Source of the DNA: DAOTUB01 sp034437455
Lineage (GTDB): Bacteria > Chloroflexota > Anaerolineae > B4-G1
DNA: 5,916 nt
NCBI GenBank assembly: GCA_034437455.1
Contig: DAOTUB010000206.1
Coordinates: 1-5,916, forward strand
Direction: 5' to 3'
Both the position numbers and the translations under genes were made by a program. Every line of letters begins with the position of its first letter. The first letter of the stretch is position 1. Below, one piece after another: positions 5,092 through 5,916 of this stretch. Below the pieces are notes generated by a model. That model searched no databases. It was not told where the DNA came from and saw nothing but the letters and a program-made list of their open reading frames with translations.

Positions 5092-5916
5092 CAACGAAAC
5101 CATTTCCGTCACCCTGACGATCAACGGTGAAGAAAAGAGCTTGAACGTGCGCCGGACAGAGACCTTGTTGCTCGCGCTGCGCCGCGCGTCCTACACCAGC
5201 GTCAAGTACGGCTGCGGCACGGGCGACTGCGGCGCCTGTACCGTGCTCCTGGATGGGCAGCCTGTGCACAGTTGCCAGGTGCTCGCCGTCGAAGCGGACG
5301 GACACGAGATAACCACCGTCGAGGCGCTGGCTTACCCCCCCCAGCCCCCCCTACGAGGAGGGGAGCAGTTGCATCCCATCCAGCAGGCGTTCGTCGAGGT
5401 CGGGGCGATCCAGTGCGGTTATTGCACCCCGGCCCAGATTCTGACGGCCAAGTCGCTCCTCGACCGCAACCCCGATCCCACCGAGGAAGAGATCCGCGAG
5501 GCGATGAGCGGCGTGCTTTGCCGCTGCACGGGCTATGTCAAGATCGTGCAGGCGGTGCAGCGGGCCGCGGCGCTCTTGCGCGGGGAGACGGTTGGCGACG
5601 TCCCCCTGCCGCAGATCCTCTCCCCGCCGGAGATGGAACCGTTGCATGTGGTCGGCCAACCGGAGCACAAGGTGGACGGCGTCAAGCTGGCGGCGGGCCG
5701 CCCGGTCTTTACCGACGACGTAGCGGCAGCCCTGGAGGGGATGCTCTACGGCGCGCTGCTCACCAGTCCCCACGCCCACGCCCGCATCAAGCGCATTGAC
5801 GCCCGTCCCGCCCGCGAGTTGCCCGGCGTCCACGCCGTCCTCACGCACGAGGATGTCCCGCGCGTCAAGTACGCCTCCGGCGGGCAGAGCTACCCCCAGC
5901 CGCCGCCCTTTGACCA
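5084..5916 (+). CDS. Fused [2Fe-2S]/molybdopterin-binding subunit of a xanthine dehydrogenase-family enzyme, 3' end outside window
   Basis: An open frame of 277 residues that runs off the right edge. Residues 7-83 are a plant-type ferredoxin domain (GCGTGDCGACTV, with C44, C49, C52, C64). Residues 96-165 are the helical second-cluster domain (QCGYCTPAQ, C111 and C114; GVLCRCTGY, C146 and C148). All eight cluster cysteines are present. A linker of about 20 residues leads without a stop into the Mo-subunit N-terminus: KVDGVKLAAGRPVFTDDV (196-213), LLTSPHAHARI (225-235), LPGVHAVLTHEDVP (246-259). A fused Fe-S/Mo chain is known in Desulfovibrio aldehyde oxidoreductase and E. coli XdhD; YASGGQSYPQPPPFD (263-277) resembles XdhD as I recall it. 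The full protein should be about 900 residues or more. Residues about 85-95 are a low-complexity insert. The substrate (purine, aldehyde or other) cannot be told; the active-site glutamate lies outside. Shares an operon with the FAD-like subunit. Confidence 0.9.
   Translation, partial: MSSNETISVTLTINGEEKSLNVRRTETLLLALRRASYTSVKYGCGTGDCGACTVLLDGQPVHSCQVLAVEADGHEITTVEALAYPPQPPLRGGEQLHPIQQAFVEVGAIQCGYCTPAQILTAKSLLDRNPDPTEEEIREAMSGVLCRCTGYVKIVQAVQRAAALLRGETVGDVPLPQILSPPEMEPLHVVGQPEHKVDGVKLAAGRPVFTDDVAAALEGMLYGALLTSPHAHARIKRIDARPARELPGVHAVLTHEDVPRVKYASGGQSYPQPPPFD
5335..5368. repeat. In-frame C/G-run palindromic insert in the Fe-S domain linker
   Basis: C8 (5335-5342) and C7 (5345-5351) are followed by CTACGAG and a GGAGGGG run, an imperfect palindrome. 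It encodes PPQPPLRGGEQ (85-95), between the ferredoxin domain and the helical domain, where relatives have only a few residues before LHPIQQAF. Read on the other strand it has the same plan as the insert at 4705-4758 (short C-run, loop, G-run, spacer, G-run, AAG), so the two may be copies of one family in opposite orientation. Boundaries are approximate. Confidence 0.6.

Noticed and set aside
4662..5305. Minus-strand open frames across the FAD-like gene
   Set aside because: Low-complexity, arginine- and proline-rich translations with no domain, opposite a frame with clear family motifs.
4705..5368. CRISPR-like or tandem repeat array
   Set aside because: Only two imperfect palindromes about 600 bases apart, with no regular repeat-spacer pattern.
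5336..5368. A frameshift splitting the Fe-S protein at the C-run
   Set aside because: Codon-by-codon reading shows that the frame continues unbroken from the ferredoxin domain to the second cluster domain.
5272..5848. Open frames on both strands inside the Fe-S/Mo region
   Set aside because: They are shadows of the true frame from 5084, which contains all eight cluster cysteines and the Mo-domain motifs and simply lacks a stop in the window.

Overview
The window reads as a piece of a high-GC bacterial chromosome, with GC visibly around 60-65% over most of its length. The gene set (an ADP-glucose-type glycogen synthase, a HAMP sensor with a conserved coiled-coil tail, a three-gene molybdenum hydroxylase operon) and the GC-rich palindromic repeats read through inside coding genes suggest a Chloroflexota (Anaerolineae-like) organism. 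That assignment is inference from style, not proof. No RNA genes, insertion sequences or CRISPR arrays were seen.

Layout. Positions 3-689 (+) encode a nucleotidyltransferase-fold protein of the AbiEii/MNT kind, visibly lower in GC than its neighbours, so possibly transferred in. After a 32-base gap holding a perfect 7-bp hairpin and a Shine-Dalgarno site comes glgA, glycogen synthase (722-2179, +). A 130-base convergent gap with candidate terminator hairpins separates it from a membrane sensor-like protein (2310-3584, -) that has two membrane segments, a large extracytoplasmic domain, HAMP and a coiled-coil tail but no kinase, cyclase or chemotaxis output domain. It has a near-consensus sigma-70 promoter at 3620-3647. 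Divergently, a tightly packed operon starts at 3716: a Nudix hydrolase (GTG start), a short FAD-subunit-like protein of the xanthine dehydrogenase family (4420-5091), and a large protein running off the right edge (5084-5916) that fuses a two-cluster [2Fe-2S] domain to the start of a molybdopterin-binding domain.

How the genes work together. The last three genes overlap by 4 and 8 bases and are probably translationally coupled. The Fe-S/Mo fusion plus a separate FAD-type subunit is the arrangement of the XdhD/YgfM-like ('selenate reductase'-named) branch of the xanthine dehydrogenase family, and the visible Mo-domain sequence resembles that branch. Two things stand out. The FAD subunit lacks the N-terminal part that carries the FAD pyrophosphate-binding loop, and its second FAD motif is eroded. 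Both molybdoenzyme genes also carry a G/C-run palindromic insert read through in frame. The first two genes and the sensor show no obvious functional link to the operon.
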